Assembly: GCF_018812025.1 (NCBI RefSeq)
Contig: NC_063052.1
Location: 27,076,354 to 27,140,353, forward strand
Source of the DNA: Megalobrama amblycephala
Taxonomy: Eukaryota > Chordata > Actinopteri > Cypriniformes > Xenocyprididae
DNA: 64,000 nucleotides
Reading direction: 5' to 3'
Shown here: piece after piece, positions 1-11,580 of the stretch
Numbering within the stretch: position 1 is the first letter of the stretch
How the letters are laid out: every line of letters starts with the position of its first letter
Program-made: the position numbers and the translations under genes
Notes under the pieces: generated by a model
Seen by the model: only the letters and a program-made list of their open reading frames with translations
What the model was told of the DNA's origin: nothing
Databases searched by the model: none

Positions 1-1008
1 TTTGACACAGTTAACCACCAGATCCTCCTGTCAGCCCACACAATGAAGGGCATCTCAGGAACAGCACTCCAGTGGTTCAAGTCTTATCTCTCAGGTAGGT
101 CCTTCAGGGTGTCGTAGATGGGTGAGGTGTCTAAGTTGCAACAGCTACTGGTGTGCCTCAGGGCTCAGTGCTTGGACCACTTCTCTTCTCCATCTACATG
201 TAATCACTAGGATCTGTCATTCAGAAACATGGCTTTTCCTACCACTACTATGATGCTGATGACACACATGATGATCCGACAGTAGCTGCTCACATCTCAG
301 CCTGCCTGACACACATTTCTGGCTGGATGAAGGACCACCACCTTCAACTCAACCTTGCAAAGGCAGAACTGATTGTGGTCTCGCCCAACCCAACACTTCA
401 TCACAACTTCTCCATTCTGCTAGGTTCGTCAACCATAACTCCTTCCAGGACAGCCAGGAACATTGGAGTTGTGATTGATGATCATTTAAACTTCACAGAC
501 CACATTGCTAGAACTGCCCGGTCCTGCAGATTTGCCTTATACAGGAGGATCAGGCCCTTCCTATCGGAGCATGCTACACAACTCCTTGTCCAAGCTCTTG
601 TTCTATCCAGACTAGACTATTGTAATGCCTTCTTGGCAGGCCGTCTAGCATGTACTGTCAATCCTCTGCAACTGATCCAGTATGCAGGAGCAAGAGTGGT
701 CTTTAAGGAGCTGAAGAGAGCGCACATCACACCTCTCTATTCATTTACACTGACATCAAATTCAAGGCACTGATGTTTGCTTACAGAACAACCACTGGTT
801 CTGCACCACTATACCTAAACTCACTATTTCAGACTTATGTGTCCTCCAGAAGCTTGTGTTCTGCAAGTGAACGCCGCCTTGCGGTGCCATCCGTAAGAGG
901 CACCAAATCACTCTCACAGACCTTTACCTGAACTGTTCCCTGCTGATGGAATGATTTTCCATCGATTTCAGATAAAAACATCTTCTAAATGATTAAAGGT
1001 AAATGTAC
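1..1008 (+). mobile_element. L2-group LINE, 3' half of reverse transcriptase ORF (degenerate, unit 1)
   Basis: The window opens inside a non-LTR retrotransposon reverse transcriptase. Conceptual fragments in more than one frame read FDTVNHQILL, GTALQWFKSYLSGRS, then an ADD-type catalytic box near 255 and the thumb/C-terminal region WMKDHHLQLNLAK...NIGVVIDDHLNF, RSCRFALYRR and LSRLDYCNAFLAG (open from 327 to 773). The 3' end carries the short ATGTAAATG-like tail typical of fish L2 elements, around 985-1008. Frameshifts and stops separate the pieces, so this is a dead copy. The same element lies at 34208-35300 and in the opposite orientation at 59893-60575. The 5' part lies outside the window. 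The L2/CR1 assignment is from motif recognition; the exact family is not known. Confidence 0.85.
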
Positions 1009-1959
1009 TTTTCTTTATCAGATTATTAACTTAATGTAGATTGATTCAATTCTGATATTAAATAGTATTTCTGACTTTAATAAAACTGGTTAATTGCTAC
1101 CACATGAAACACACATTCAGGTATTTCACAATGTAGAAATACAGGATGGTGAAGTTTGTGAGGGCTTCCAGTGTTGGTTACAGCCTGAGTCATGGCTGTA
1201 TAATGAACTTAATTCAAGACAAATAATTCTTTCATATTACTCAGTGAGTCAAAATTCACTGTGTTATGCCATTTAAATCATTTATGGACACTGGCTACAT
1301 TTCATAAGATGGTTAGCTTTAAAAAATAATTTGATAAAATACAGTTTGGTGTTCTTCGTTCTTTTTTTTTTAAATTTTATGTTTTTTACAATTGTTTACT
1401 TCATCGGAATGGTTCGAAACTTGGTAAAGGTTTTGGCACTTGCTATGTGAAAACACACACACACAAACCATGGACATGATTTGTAAAGGTTAATTGTTTC
1501 TGGGAAAAAAATGTCCTCGCGGCCAAAAGTGGCCGCTTTCATCTAATGTATATATTTAATTCTTGGCCCTTTAAGTCTGTTCTCCAAAGCACTCAAGATT
1601 TGACAGTTTAAGTTGGAAATTAATTTTTCTGAATAAAATATAACTATAACTACTGCATAAATATAATTTATCCCCTAAAAATACAAACTATTAAATACAA
1701 AATATCATCGAACAAAAATATAGTACAAATAATTAATTATTGAACTCAAGCTAACTTGAACACCTTTTATATGTCAATGTTGACCCAAAAGGTTTAGAGC
1801 TTCTGTAGTTGTTGACAAAGACAACTGTGTAACGCAGTTAACATGGATGATGCATATTTATCAGAAATGTTCAGTTCTTTACTTTGAAAATGTTGCAGTA
1901 TCACAATAGGACATTTATAGTACATATACATAGTACACAACAGTTCATATCATTTTCCA

Positions 1960-1999
<40 letters not shown>

Positions 2000-2034
2000 T
2001 ACAAAAACACAATGAATACAAAGGATACTTTATA
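1009..2034. other. AT-rich non-coding DNA shared with unit 2
   Basis: No gene is seen. The stretch matches 35310-35940 and 36990-37330 in order, with small indels. It contains a short CA run near 1454 and a 32-base poly-T tract at about 1962-1993. Unit 2 has a 0.9-kb tandem repeat inserted at the position of the CA run. Confidence 0.6.
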
Positions 2035-2035
2035 T

Positions 2036-2660
2036 ATACACTGTGTGCAGAATTATTAGGCAAGCTGACTTTCTGATCATATTTTTTTTCCAAGCACATT
2101 TTACCAATTTCAATCCACATCAATCTTAATAACTACTATTAATAATGTTTTTAATCATTTATAAGTGATATATAATTGTTCATGAAGGCTGGAAATGAAA
2201 AACGCTTTATATTCAGGTGTGCAGAATTATTAGGCAGGTTTTCTTTTACAGGCAAAATGAGCCAAAAAAGAGATTTAACTCAGACTGAAAAGTCAAAAAT
2301 GATTAAATACTCATGAGAAGGACGCAATACTAATGCAATACTAGAAATTGCAAAGTTAAAGCATGACCAAGGGAAAGCAAAATGCTCATTGGGTCAGCGG
2401 GGTCATACAAAAACAGGTGGAAAAGAAAAGACACATGTTAACTGCAAAAGAGTTAAGAATTAAGGTGAAGAGTTAAGTGTGAAACCATCAGGAACCCTTT
2501 AGTCTCCAGCGCCACCATTTTCCAGAACTGCAACCTACCTGGAGTCTCCAGAAGTGCAAGGTGTCAAGATCTCAGAGACTTAGGTTAGCTAAAGAATCCT
2601 AAAAAATGACCCGCTTTTAATAAGAATCACAAGCGGAAGTGTTATAAAATACATGAAGAC
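2036..2660 (+). mobile_element. Tc1/mariner-like element, 5' end and N-terminal transposase remnant
   Basis: The element begins after a TA with CACTGTGTGCAGAATTATTA. The core TGTGCAGAATTATTAGGCA is repeated about 175 bp further in (near 2219), the IR/DR layout of many Tc1-type ends. It is followed by a conceptual start MSQKRDLTQTEKSKMIKY and further broken helix-turn-helix-like sequence ending near 2640. No catalytic domain and no right end are present. In unit 2 the flanks 37320-37400 are continuous without it, so it is a unit-1-specific insertion that later lost its 3' part. Family assignment rests on end structure and the N-terminal sequence. Confidence 0.65.
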
Positions 2661-3034
2661 TGGGTTTTTATATTTATATATATATAAAGTTCTGGACACA
2701 TCCTAATTATATTGATATTAAACCAAATATAGAAACCTGAACTAATATTTTCAAACAGAGACTATGGACTCATTTCAAGGCTGTATGTTACTTCAATGAA
2801 CTGCCTTAATAATGTGTTGCAGCTGCAGAATGTATTTGCAAAAGCTTGGTAGAATGAGCAGATGGCGACATCTTGAGTTCAATGTTGAAAATAAAAAATG
2901 AGGTTGTGTAATCCGCCCCTTTCATACTGCTTGTCTGCAGCTGTACAGTCATTAGTCACAGGGCCCCTCCAATACACACCTGTGGTGCAAGATTGTTCGA
3001 GGTCAAAAAAATGCCAACTGCATGGCCCTTAGCA

Positions 3035-3227
3035 CAGTGTTTCTCAACTCCAGTCCTCGGGACCCACTGCTCTGCACATTTTGTATGTATCTCTTATTTA
3101 ACACACCTGATTCAGATCATCAGCTCATTAGGAGAGTCTGCATGAACTGAATTGAGTGTGTCATATAAGAGAGACATACAAAATGTGCAGAGCAGTGGGT
3201 CCCGAGGACTGGAGTTGAGAACCACTG
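3035..3227. mobile_element. hAT-type palindromic MITE with 8-bp target duplication
   Basis: A 193-bp near-perfect inverted repeat starts CAGTGTTTCTCAACTCCAG and ends CTGGAGTTGAGAACCACTG. It is flanked by the 8-bp direct repeat CCTTAGCA (3027-3034 and 3228-3235). Unit 2 is uninterrupted at the matching position (about 37700). The 8-bp duplication and short CAGTG ends indicate a non-autonomous hAT element. No coding capacity. Confidence 0.85.
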
Positions 3228-3555
3228 CCTTAGCACACACTAAATCCATACTAACATAACACCGCTTTAGAGCAGTATGTGAGGCTAAGTGTATCCCATA
3301 ATTCACTTTCAGGAGCAAGACAAAAAAAAACATTCTGTTCAGTTTATCAGAAACATCAAACCTATTCAAAATCCTTCAAATTTCTGGGCCAATTTTGAAT
3401 GAAAATTCAAAAAGTATGTAAATTCCTTTGATAAATAAGTTGTATTATTCTGTTGGGGAGGAGGGTGTGCTCTAAAACACTGCGGCAGATATACTCTCAG
3501 CTCACACCCAAATACTTTCAGTCCCTGTCAGATTATGTAACGGTGTGATATTTTA

Positions 3556-4641
3556 CAAGAGTGGCTTTTATAGCTGCTGGTTCTGAGAAAAGATGGTGGG
3601 CTCTGTCCCATCTTAGACCACATTATCAAAGTGCCCATTCAAAATGACCACACTGAAACAAATCCTCTCGCATGTTTGGCCAGGATACTGGTTTATCTCA
3701 GTGGACCTTAAGAATGCCTATACTTTCATATTCAGATTGCCTCATCATTCACAGACGTTTTTTTTAAGTTTGCATTCTAAGGTGCAGCGTATAAGTTTAC
3801 AATCCTCCTCTTCACTATGTCATATATTCACGAGTTCACACTTGCAAATAAGTCAGATAAATAAATGTATTTGGCATGCTGTCCAAGGAGAGGACTCAGA
3901 GTTCGGTATTTGGCCCCAACCCAGAGTACTCCCCCCGTATTCTGGTTTAGGAAGATAACCAGGTGAGTGTGAGGAGACAGGGTGGTGGAGGGATGCTGAA
4001 AAACTGTCGAGGAACATGGGTGAGTTGACTGCATATTTATAGTGTCCTCCAATTATGCTGATTGGGTAGACATGTTGATTACTGACAGCTGGTTGAAATG
4101 ACGTGATGATTGAAAGGATCATTTGAAAGCACTCCTCCCGAATTTTAATAAAAAATCATTTCATGAAATGTGTTGATACGTTTCTCTCCCCACTTGAGAT
4201 TGAGTGGAGTTCACATGCTGAATTATCTGGTCATGGACACAGACTCATACTTATCAACCAACTTTTATTTTTGGGGCTGCCTGTAAATATGCAGAAAAGC
4301 GATATACTTTTCTGAAACCCAGTCAGCGTATATGTTTAAAAATGCTCCAAACTGACATATTTAAGCATTTTCCAAAAAGATGTGTTTTCAAATGTATCTG
4401 AATTAGTGTACACGTATCCAAGCACTCACAGACCTTAATCAGCTCCCTGAGCTCAAGCTGGGGAAAACTCTTCCCTTAAAGTGTTTTCAGAAAACACTTG
4501 GGTTGATGCCCACTGCCTTGAGAGTGCATGATTAGGACTGCTTCACTTCAGCTTTGGCTGAAAGCCCCCATCCCACTTTGTATCTGGCATGTGGGCCTCA
4601 TGCGTGTCACAGTGACCCGCAGCTGCCTGGATTCTCTAGCC
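3556..4641 (+). pseudogene. Old DIRS retroelement polymerase remnant (unit 1)
   Basis: Broken reading frames resemble the DIRS reverse transcriptase: TLKQILS and WFISVDLKNAY near 3644-3720, then a fragment around 4150-4330 reading KCVDT-like, SPLEIEWSS and VNMQKSD, and finally LKAPIPLCIWHVGLMRVTVT around 4560-4620, which resembles the stretch after the RT domain. Stops and frameshifts are frequent and no RNase H or recombinase follows. The matching remnant in unit 2 is 38150-38866, so the insertion predates the tandem duplication. In unit 1 the frame is further interrupted by about 320 bp of foreign sequence (3830-4150). Identification is from recognition of the DIRS motif order. Confidence 0.55.
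3830..4150. other. Unit-1-specific 0.3-kb insertion of unknown type
   Basis: Unit 2 reads straight from the sequence matching 3829 to that matching 4150 (near 38395), so this block was inserted into, or lost from, one copy. It lies within the DIRS polymerase remnant. No terminal repeats or coding motifs are recognised, and a clean target duplication is not visible. Confidence 0.4.
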
Positions 4642-4812
4642 CAGTGGTTTTCAATCCTGGTCCTGGAGATTCACCACTCTGCACATTCTGTATGCCTCTC
4701 TTATCTGACACACTCCTAACGAGCTGATAATCTGAATCAGGTGTGTTAAATAATGGAAACATACAAAATGTGCAGATCGGTGGATCCCCAGGACGAGGAT
4801 TGAAAACCTCTG
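4642..4812. mobile_element. hAT-type MITE inside the DIRS remnant (intact copy)
   Basis: The element starts CAGTGGTTTTCAATCCTGG, ends with its inverted complement GATTGAAAACCTCTG, and is flanked by the 8-bp direct repeat CTCTAGCC (4634-4641 and 4813-4820). The orthologous copy in unit 2 (38867-40090) keeps the same flanking CTCTAGCC but is split by two further insertions. The MITE therefore predates the duplication. Confidence 0.85.
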
Positions 4813-4845
4813 CTCTAGCCCTGTGATCAACAGAGTGCTGTATTG

Positions 4846-5000
4846 TCAGGGCAGATCACAATTGACCATTTGCACAGTTACCTCCTGGTTTTTGTTAAGC
4901 CAGCTTGGGCATTTCCGGTGAACTGTCATTCTGTACTCGCTGTACATCGACACAAAACCATCAATGTTTGACTTTTTAATGTTGTATTTATATGTTAATG
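4846..5000 (-). other. Conserved minus-strand exon-like segment, copy 1 of 3
   Basis: On the minus strand this reads openly through MTVHRKCPSWLNKNQEVTV, ending next to a possible splice donor (GAG|GTAACT). The same peptide is kept, with few changes, at 40150-40290 (unit 2) and 54530-54690 (third copy). The product is not recognised. It could be a short coding or 5' untranslated exon, or simply non-coding DNA that has been duplicated. Conservation among three copies is explained by duplication alone, so coding function is not shown. Confidence 0.3.
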
Positions 5001-5152
5001 CAGTTATCACAATAAAGATTGCAACAAAGACAAAGCTACTGGGAACGTTTGAATAAGAAACACGCTGTCTGTAATTATGCAGAAAAGCAATATACTTTTC
5101 CAACACTTCAAATGTGTTTTTAATGTGATTACTAAAAACATTATTTGTTCAC

Positions 5153-5767
5153 CCTTCTGAGTCTATCCTGTGATGGAAATATTTTATGTCAACATGAAAC
5201 TGCAGAAAATGCAGACTAAGGATGCTCAGGTCAAAGACCAGTCACATGATTAGCTTATATCATTACAAACCAATCACCAGAACAAATCACAGTGATGAAG
5301 ACATTTATTTTTACCCAGCTGTAAGACTTAAATGTGCATGTATCTTTCTATTCATGGAGACTCACTCGTTGTGACGAGTGACCTCCCGGCCGTAAATAAA
5401 ACTTTATTTCTACAAAGAGCAACTTGGAAGTCGTGTCAGGTATATGCTGCGCAGCTAAATAGAAGATCTACGCTCAAAAGACAACAAAAGTAACAGCTAA
5501 AGTGTGATTGAGGTAGTGAGGAATATAAGTTATAAAGATTCTACACTCAAAAGACAACAAAAATAACAGCCAAGTGTGATTGAGGTAGTGATAGTAGCTT
5601 CTTGATGGGACGCCGTCACCATACTTCAGGGAAGTATTGGATTGTGTTGTAAGTATTCAGGAATTCAGGGAATTACCTAGAGATACTGTAGTATTATATT
5701 AACAACTAGGAGTTGTTTAAATTGTCAGTGGTGAAGTCAGATTTGTATTGAGAATTTCCACGACAAT
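5153..5767. mobile_element. LTR-like insertion specific to unit 1
   Basis: Unit 2 (40440) and the third copy (54895) are continuous across this site. The inserted 0.6 kb contains a polyadenylation-type AATAAA within AATAAAACTTTATTTC near 5395, and a 73-bp tandem duplication (two copies of a segment with CTCAAAAGACAACAAAA, about 5460-5600). This arrangement suggests a solo LTR plus some adjoining leader sequence, but clear TG...CA ends with a target duplication were not resolved. No coding sequence. Confidence 0.4.
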
Positions 5768-7343
5768 CCCCATTTGTAAAACCAAATGTTTCAAGATGTA
5801 GAAAATACATTTGATAGAAAACACTTTCATTTAAAAATAAAAAAGACATTAATTACCACTATAACCGACAGAGGAGCATTTATTGGCTCATATTAGCCAT
5901 TTCCTGTAATAGTTTTTTCCATGTTTTGCTTTTGAATAGATATTAAACATTATAAAATACTTTTGTCAAGGTGAAGTATGAAGTACTCACAAAATCTCAT
6001 GAAAAACAATAACTTTTCTTGCAAATGAATTACACAGAAAGCGAGCACCGTGCTCTCCCTTTATAATCACTGAAGCTGTCAGTGCAGCACAAACTCGATT
6101 TTGGCACACTTGTGAAAACTCACATTTTATTCAATGAATAAATGACTAAAGTGCACAAAAAAATCTTTAATTTACAGTGTTGACTTTTTTTTACATTAAA
6201 GTGTGAAAACTGATTGTCGAATTGAATTTTGCTGAGGAACACTGAGGGGTGCGTCTTTTTTATGTTGTCTTACATTACTTTGAATAACTAAATTAATGCT
6301 AGAACTGCCTATTTAAGTGACTATATTCTGATTATAAACTATTAATATTGATGAATATCGATGCTTTTAAAGCTGCCTCAGAACAATGAAGATATGGACA
6401 CACCAACAAGTGACATTTCACCGTAAGTTTTCCAGCTGGCTTATATTATTGCAGAAGTTATTAAGAACGTTCTGTGGATATAGTCCATTGATGTATCAAG
6501 CATGGGCTGGGTTGTCCTATGCAATGGCAGAGAGGCTTTTGGCCTGTAAATGGTGCTACTGATGCTAGTGATGAAGTTTCACTCTCCATGTAGTGGTCCA
6601 TATAGTCATCTTCACTTTTTGGTTTGATTGTTTGATGTTTCTAGATTTAAAAGGAATATGAGTGATTGAAGTGGATGAAGCAGAAGTTCTCTATTCATAT
6701 ACAAATGCGGATTTAGAAGAGTAGTGCATTTTTGTCTGGATATTGTCAAAAACCCAAGTAAAACCTATAAACCTTTCCACTGCAAATGATTTTAACAGTT
6801 TAGTAGTTTTTATCCACAACCAACCATCTACTACTAGTTCACCTGGTACTTACTACCATGATAATAAATCTACTACTAACAACTAATTGAACGTCAAGAC
6901 ATTAACTCACATTTAAATTGCTGAATTTAACTTTTAATGAGTTCAACTTTACAAACAAACTCAACAAATGAAGTCGAATGAACCTCAAAACAAACTAATG
7001 TTTTACTAAAAAGTATAAAAAATCTGGTTTAAACAGAATTTAAACAGAAACTAGTGGTCAAAACTCTAGCAAATCTTGTAGGATATTGAAAAATTGTATT
7101 ACAATATGTGTGTGGATGTAAATAATTGGTTGTTGTTTTTTATGCCTCACATGAACTCAATTTGAAATGTTGTTTGCAGTATGTTTCGGGTGACTGATGA
7201 ATACCACAAGCTGAAAAGTACTGGTCTAACAATAAAGTTGTTCGATGTCATACAAATTTGGCTGGAGTTTTGACCACTTTAGAAGCAGAATAGGTATTTC
7301 TGGAACAACTTGGAACATGGAAAAGGCGAATTAATTCAAAAAT
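5768..7343. other. Duplicated non-coding flank downstream of the recombinase-like gene
   Basis: The stretch is shared with 40445-42096 and, for its left half, with 54890-56510. A short plus-strand segment near 6370-6500 can be read as ISPxVFQLAY in all three copies (unit 2 near 40990, third copy near 56437), but it carries stops in unit 1 and is not recognised. The right end precedes the last exon of the minus-strand gene and probably includes its 3' untranslated region. Confidence 0.5.
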
Positions 7344-7600
7344 TTACATACCAACTGCAATATTGCCAGAGTTGGTAATCTTGCATTGCAAATTCCTTTT
7401 ATAAGCAGTAATGCGGTTATATATGAAGAACTTCAAGTTCTTCCAGTCCCGGTTCTTCAGAGCTTCTGGTTCAGCCTTTAAACACTTCTCACAGTCACTC
7501 TTTGCTGGTACAGTACAAGATGTGATGAAATGCATCATGTGTCTTTCCACCGCCTGCACCTCTGTCTGCTGCCAGGGTTTTTTCCTCTGTGTAATTTTAC
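7344..7600 (-). pseudogene. Last coding exon of recombinase-like gene, unit 1 (open)
   Basis: On the minus strand a pyrimidine-rich acceptor ending TTTTCAG precedes an exon that stays open for 84 codons to a stop at 7344-7346. It encodes a module beginning GKITQRKKPWQQTEV and continuing with a Cys-x2-Cys pair (CEKC), then KNRDWKNLKFFIYNRITAYK. The codon phase fits exon 2 at 9221-9289 exactly: one base from exon 2 plus GT gives Gly. This small Trp/Cys-containing C-terminal module looks like that of uncharacterised animal proteins with zinc fingers and a recombinase domain, a recollection rather than a search result. The exon itself is intact; the gene is labelled a pseudogene because exon 1 of this copy is frameshifted. 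Confidence 0.65.
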
Positions 7601-8342
7601 CTGAAAATGGTCAGAAAATATTAGGATAAAGAATAGTGTGCTCTGGAATTCCATACTGAAGTTCTGAATCCTATATCAGTAATTATGTCATCATCTATAG
7701 TGCAAGTAAATTATTTGCACTCTATGTATAAATAGAATTGCATTAGCTACGTTTACATGGACACTGTTTTGAATTACTTTTGATGAATCCAAACATAGTG
7801 TTTACATAAACGCTAAATAACGTGATCAGGCTGATGTGCTCATACTGTTTATACATGACAAGCTTAAAATTGGATTTGATGTTTTGACATGCGCACACTG
7901 CACAAATATACAGAGGTTCCCGAAGTTTGGCGCAATACTAACCACAATCCTGCCATTGCATCCATTCTTTGTTTAAAAAAATAAGACTTAATATTCATCT
8001 ATTTTCGGTCCTGATTAGTAGACAACAAGCACATGTTGCTTTGTGCCGTGCTGCTTATATTTATCAAGCAGTAAAAAGGCCCTTCCCATGCTCAAAACAA
8101 GGCATCTGTGGATGAGAGTCTGAAACAAGGACTGCTGGAATGACACTGTCCTGCAGCACTTCACAGATGATAATTGCAATTGGAATTTTAAATTGACACA
8201 ACAGTCCTTCATGACACTATATTCAACAACAACAACTCATTCCATGCGTCACACATCATTACATCATTTCTACGACATTGCACATGCACAGAACTTTCCA
8301 GTTTCAGTTTTCATACATACATGCATGTTTATAATACATAAG
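7601..8342. other. Intron of the recombinase-like gene, non-coding
   Basis: The region lies between the last two coding exons and is shared in part with 42300-42537 and 43483-43625. Nothing coding is seen. The segment around 7990 (AATATTCATCTATTTT) is the empty target site of the hAT element found at 42538-43474. Confidence 0.55.
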
Positions 8343-8950
8343 CACACATAGAATACTGTCTAACAGTTGATGGCTGCTCTGTCAAGTCTTCATCAGTTAG
8401 GAACTTGTGTGGGCTCTTTAATACCAATCTTTCACTTGAAATCCAAATTTCCAGCATAAATGTAAAACCGCATTCTTCCATCTTAAAAACATATCTAAAC
8501 CACGACATATGCTCTCAATGACAAATGCGGAACAGTTAGTTCAAGGCTAGATTACTGTAAAACACCTTATGTATTCGTTATATCATAAGAAGAATGGCAT
8601 CTATGCTAATATTAGTCTCTCTGTTTATATCGAGTTTTACAAGTAGAATGTAAAACTCGAGTATGATAATTTGATAATCTCCATTCGAGGTTTACGAGTC
8701 AGTCGGATCTGGGCCATATCCAGATCAGATGAAGGACCTGTGCCTAGACACAACCACAACACATCCCTGAAATGTCAGCTAGATTGTGTCAACCATCCCC
8801 TGTGAAGGCCTCATCGACACAACAGCCAGTGGCACAGACCCTCAACAAAACTGTTTCCATACAGGCATGATGAATACGATCTTCAACCATATGGAACTGG
8901 ATTAAATATTTTGACTCTTCCTATCCCTGTGACCTGTAATGCTGCCTGAA
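8343..8950 (+). mobile_element. LINE reverse transcriptase C-terminal fragment with internal deletion (unit 1)
   Basis: Fragments such as CSVKSS and FHLKNISKPRHMLS-like sequence match the LINE piece in unit 2 (43627-44985), but about 0.5 kb corresponding to roughly 43860-44395 is missing here. The rest continues into the 3' region around 8590-8940, with a small unrelated insertion near 8630-8700. It lies in the intron between exon 3 and exon 2 of the minus-strand gene, in opposite orientation. Confidence 0.55.
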
Positions 8951-9220
8951 TCATAATCAAGCACTGTTCGCTGTTGGCCAGAGGAGAACTGTTGTAAATT
9001 TAAAAGTAATTACTTGTTACTTAAAAAAAGTAATCGGATTATGTAACTTGCTTTACCCCCAAATGCTAACCATAACAGTAACAGGTTGCGGATATAATAC
9101 AAATGAATAGGAGACAGCTACAGTACCTGCAAAATTTATGTTTCTCTAATAAAATAGCCATAGATCCGCATGACAGAAAACTAAGAAAAGAGGCAACTAT
9201 ATTATGACAGTGATACAAAC

Positions 9221-9289
9221 CATGAACAGTAGATGAGCATTGTCCCTCCTGTATGCCCCTGTCTTCCTCATCACAGTTCAGAACTTTTT
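9221..9289 (-). pseudogene. Small internal exon (exon 2) of recombinase-like gene, unit 1
   Basis: A 69-bp minus-strand exon lies between an acceptor ending TTCCACAG and a donor CATG|GTTTGT. It encodes KVLNCDEEDRGIQEGQCSS plus flanking split codons. Phase 1 at both ends matches the donor of exon 1 (GATG|GTGTGT) and the acceptor of exon 3, giving one continuous frame across all three. The same exon with matching splice sites occurs at 47001-47069. The prediction is from splice-site and phase agreement only. Confidence 0.6.
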
Positions 9290-9392
9290 CTGTGGAAGTC
9301 AAACAAAGTATAGCTTAACAATGTGATTAAGCAAAAAGGAGTAGATGGTTAACACAGAAAAACTAACAAAAATGTAAAATAAAATAACACAC

Positions 9393-11387
9393 CATCAGGA
9401 TCGATCCCAATTTCATCCCAGTTCTTGCCATGGAAACTCAGCTAATCTTCCTTGCTCGAGAGCCATTAGAACTTTGCTGATCTTGGCAAGTTGCAGGGTC
9501 TTCTCAGGGAGTCGATAGAACTCACCATGGATTATTATGTAATGTCCAAGAAAACTGGCAAGCTGGTCCATCTCTGTGTCTGTCATATTCAGCACTGTTG
9601 AAAGGGTTGCGGCATGCTTTCGCAGTCTGGTAGATGTCAGTGACTTGGGAAACTTTGCACCGCATGCCTTTGCAAAGCCACAGAGGCAGTGTGACCCTTC
9701 GAAATGCGTAATGGCTTCTGGTTTTGCAAACAAATAACCATTGTCTTTAAGAACTCCACACGCCTCTCTCTGCTGAACAAGCAGTTCTAAGGCACACAAC
9801 ATTTTTGGAGTCAGAAGAATTGGAACCGGCCAGCCATGGGTTCCCCTGGTGACAATCATTGAGAAGTGTCTGCAGAGTATTTTTTCCACTTCAGAGAGTG
9901 CCCAACCCACATCCACATTTGGATCAAAAGTGTCTCTTGATAAAAATGCAGACAAAGGCATGCTCGCCACCTCTCCTTCCCTGCGTCCGGTTAAAGAGAA
10001 TCACCTGGGCTAGACACACCTTCACCAGCTCCTTCCAGGCTTTAGTAGAGGGACTTTCAGAGAGTGATTTGTACCACTTATCTTGTACTTGACTGAGATG
10101 TGTATGCATTTTTTGAACATCTTCAGTAAAGGGCATGAGAGTGGGTACATTACTCTTTGCGTCCCTCATGTTCCTCAATGCTGTACCTGAGATCATCTCA
10201 TTCCACTTCTCCTCATGGATGTCTTGAAACTCACTGGCATTCTTCACAAGTTCTTTGTTGTTTGAGAGTAAACCCTGAGCTTTTAGGACTTTGTTTACTT
10301 TTACCAGGGAATTTCCAAGCTTGTTGGCAAGTGTTGGAATCGAGAACTTGTCGGTTTCAATGTCATACCCACATGTATGCTTGACAGCTTTGACAGTTTC
10401 CATGTACTTCTTTGGATTTACACAGTCTTTCATTGTTTTTAAGGAGGTGACTTTCCTAGCATTGTAAAGCAGCCTTCCCAACTGTCGCATCTTCTCTCGC
10501 ACACACTGTTTATTCTTGGCTGATATCCCACCTTTGTTTAACAAGTGCTGTCCAAAATCAATAATTACTTTGTCGTTTTTTATTATTTCTGTGATTGGGT
10601 CAAGATTCATGGTAGTGATTACTCCCCACAGTTGTTTAGACATGTTTGAAGGCACAGGCCCTGTGTATCTACACAAAGCCTGAACACGGTATTTTCCCGA
10701 TTTGGTGGCGACTGATGATTGAGGTTTAAGTCTACAAGAACGCAGATGTCGCCACAGGACTTTTCTTATAAAAAGCCCTTGACAGTATACACAGTGCATG
10801 AAATCATCTCCCTGCGCTTCTTTAGGTGGCCGTTTACATGGCACTAGTTCCCCTTTTCCTGATTTCATAACAGCAGCATTGTGAGCATAGTTTCCTCTGT
10901 TGCGAATATAATCTAGCAGTTTTCTTCTCTCCTTGGATCCCTTTGGAAAGCTTAGAGCTTTAGCCACATCAGGTTTTTTTTCATGCGAACCTTCTAGATG
11001 CCTTGCCATCTTAGCATAAGGCTTACGGCAATACAAGCAGTAATGCCTCTTGTTGTACACTCTACTGCCACCTATTTTTTGGTATGCACTAACAACTACG
11101 CTGTCTTTTGTGTCTTGACTAGAGCAGGGTTCTTCTGCTGTTCCAGATTCTTCAGATGTAAGGCTATGCCTATCAAAGGTCATTTTGTCAGACGTTGTCT
11201 CACAGACAGGGGAACTCGCTGAGCCAGACTCATCAACGTCTAGTTCATCAAGAAGCTGAAGTTTTGCCTGGTCTGGTATAAGGTCATCACTGTCACTTTC
11301 AGAAAAGATATCTGAAATGTAAGAATCTGAACTCTCTGATGTAGAATCGTAGAGTTCATCAGAATCTTGAAGATCCATGTCTTTCAT
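9393..11387 (-). pseudogene. Zinc-finger / tyrosine-recombinase-like protein, main exon, unit 1 (frameshifted)
   Basis: The reading frame from the ATG at 11387 runs 487 codons to about 9924 and then shifts; the rest of the domain continues in another frame from 9970 to 9413. Comparison with the unit-2 copy locates two single-base insertions: one near 9986 exactly in the NRRREGE box that carries the first catalytic Arg, and one near 9433 that changes the end of the exon. Domains, N to C: an acidic Ser/Asp-rich stretch, a CCHH finger (YCLYCRKPY...H), a CCHC finger (HCVYCQGLF...C), a helical region, then the recombinase fold with TRLRKHAAT (Arg II present), FLGHYIIIHGEFYR (His and Tyr). An acceptor TTTTTAG lies directly before the ATG, so this is an internal exon. 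It is a damaged paralogue of 47173-49165. Confidence 0.85.
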
Positions 11388-11580
11388 CTAAAAACAAACA
11401 AACATCATTAAACTAAATGCAAATTTGATGGTTCTCTGATATTTTCTAGTCCAAATGATTTATCACTTTTTAATACAATTCACTGATAATGAGAATAAAT
11501 GCTGTTTGCAGCTCTAAGCACAATCCCAGTTCAGTACAAAATGGCATTTTTTAGTTTCTTGTTGTGACTTGAAAACTTAC

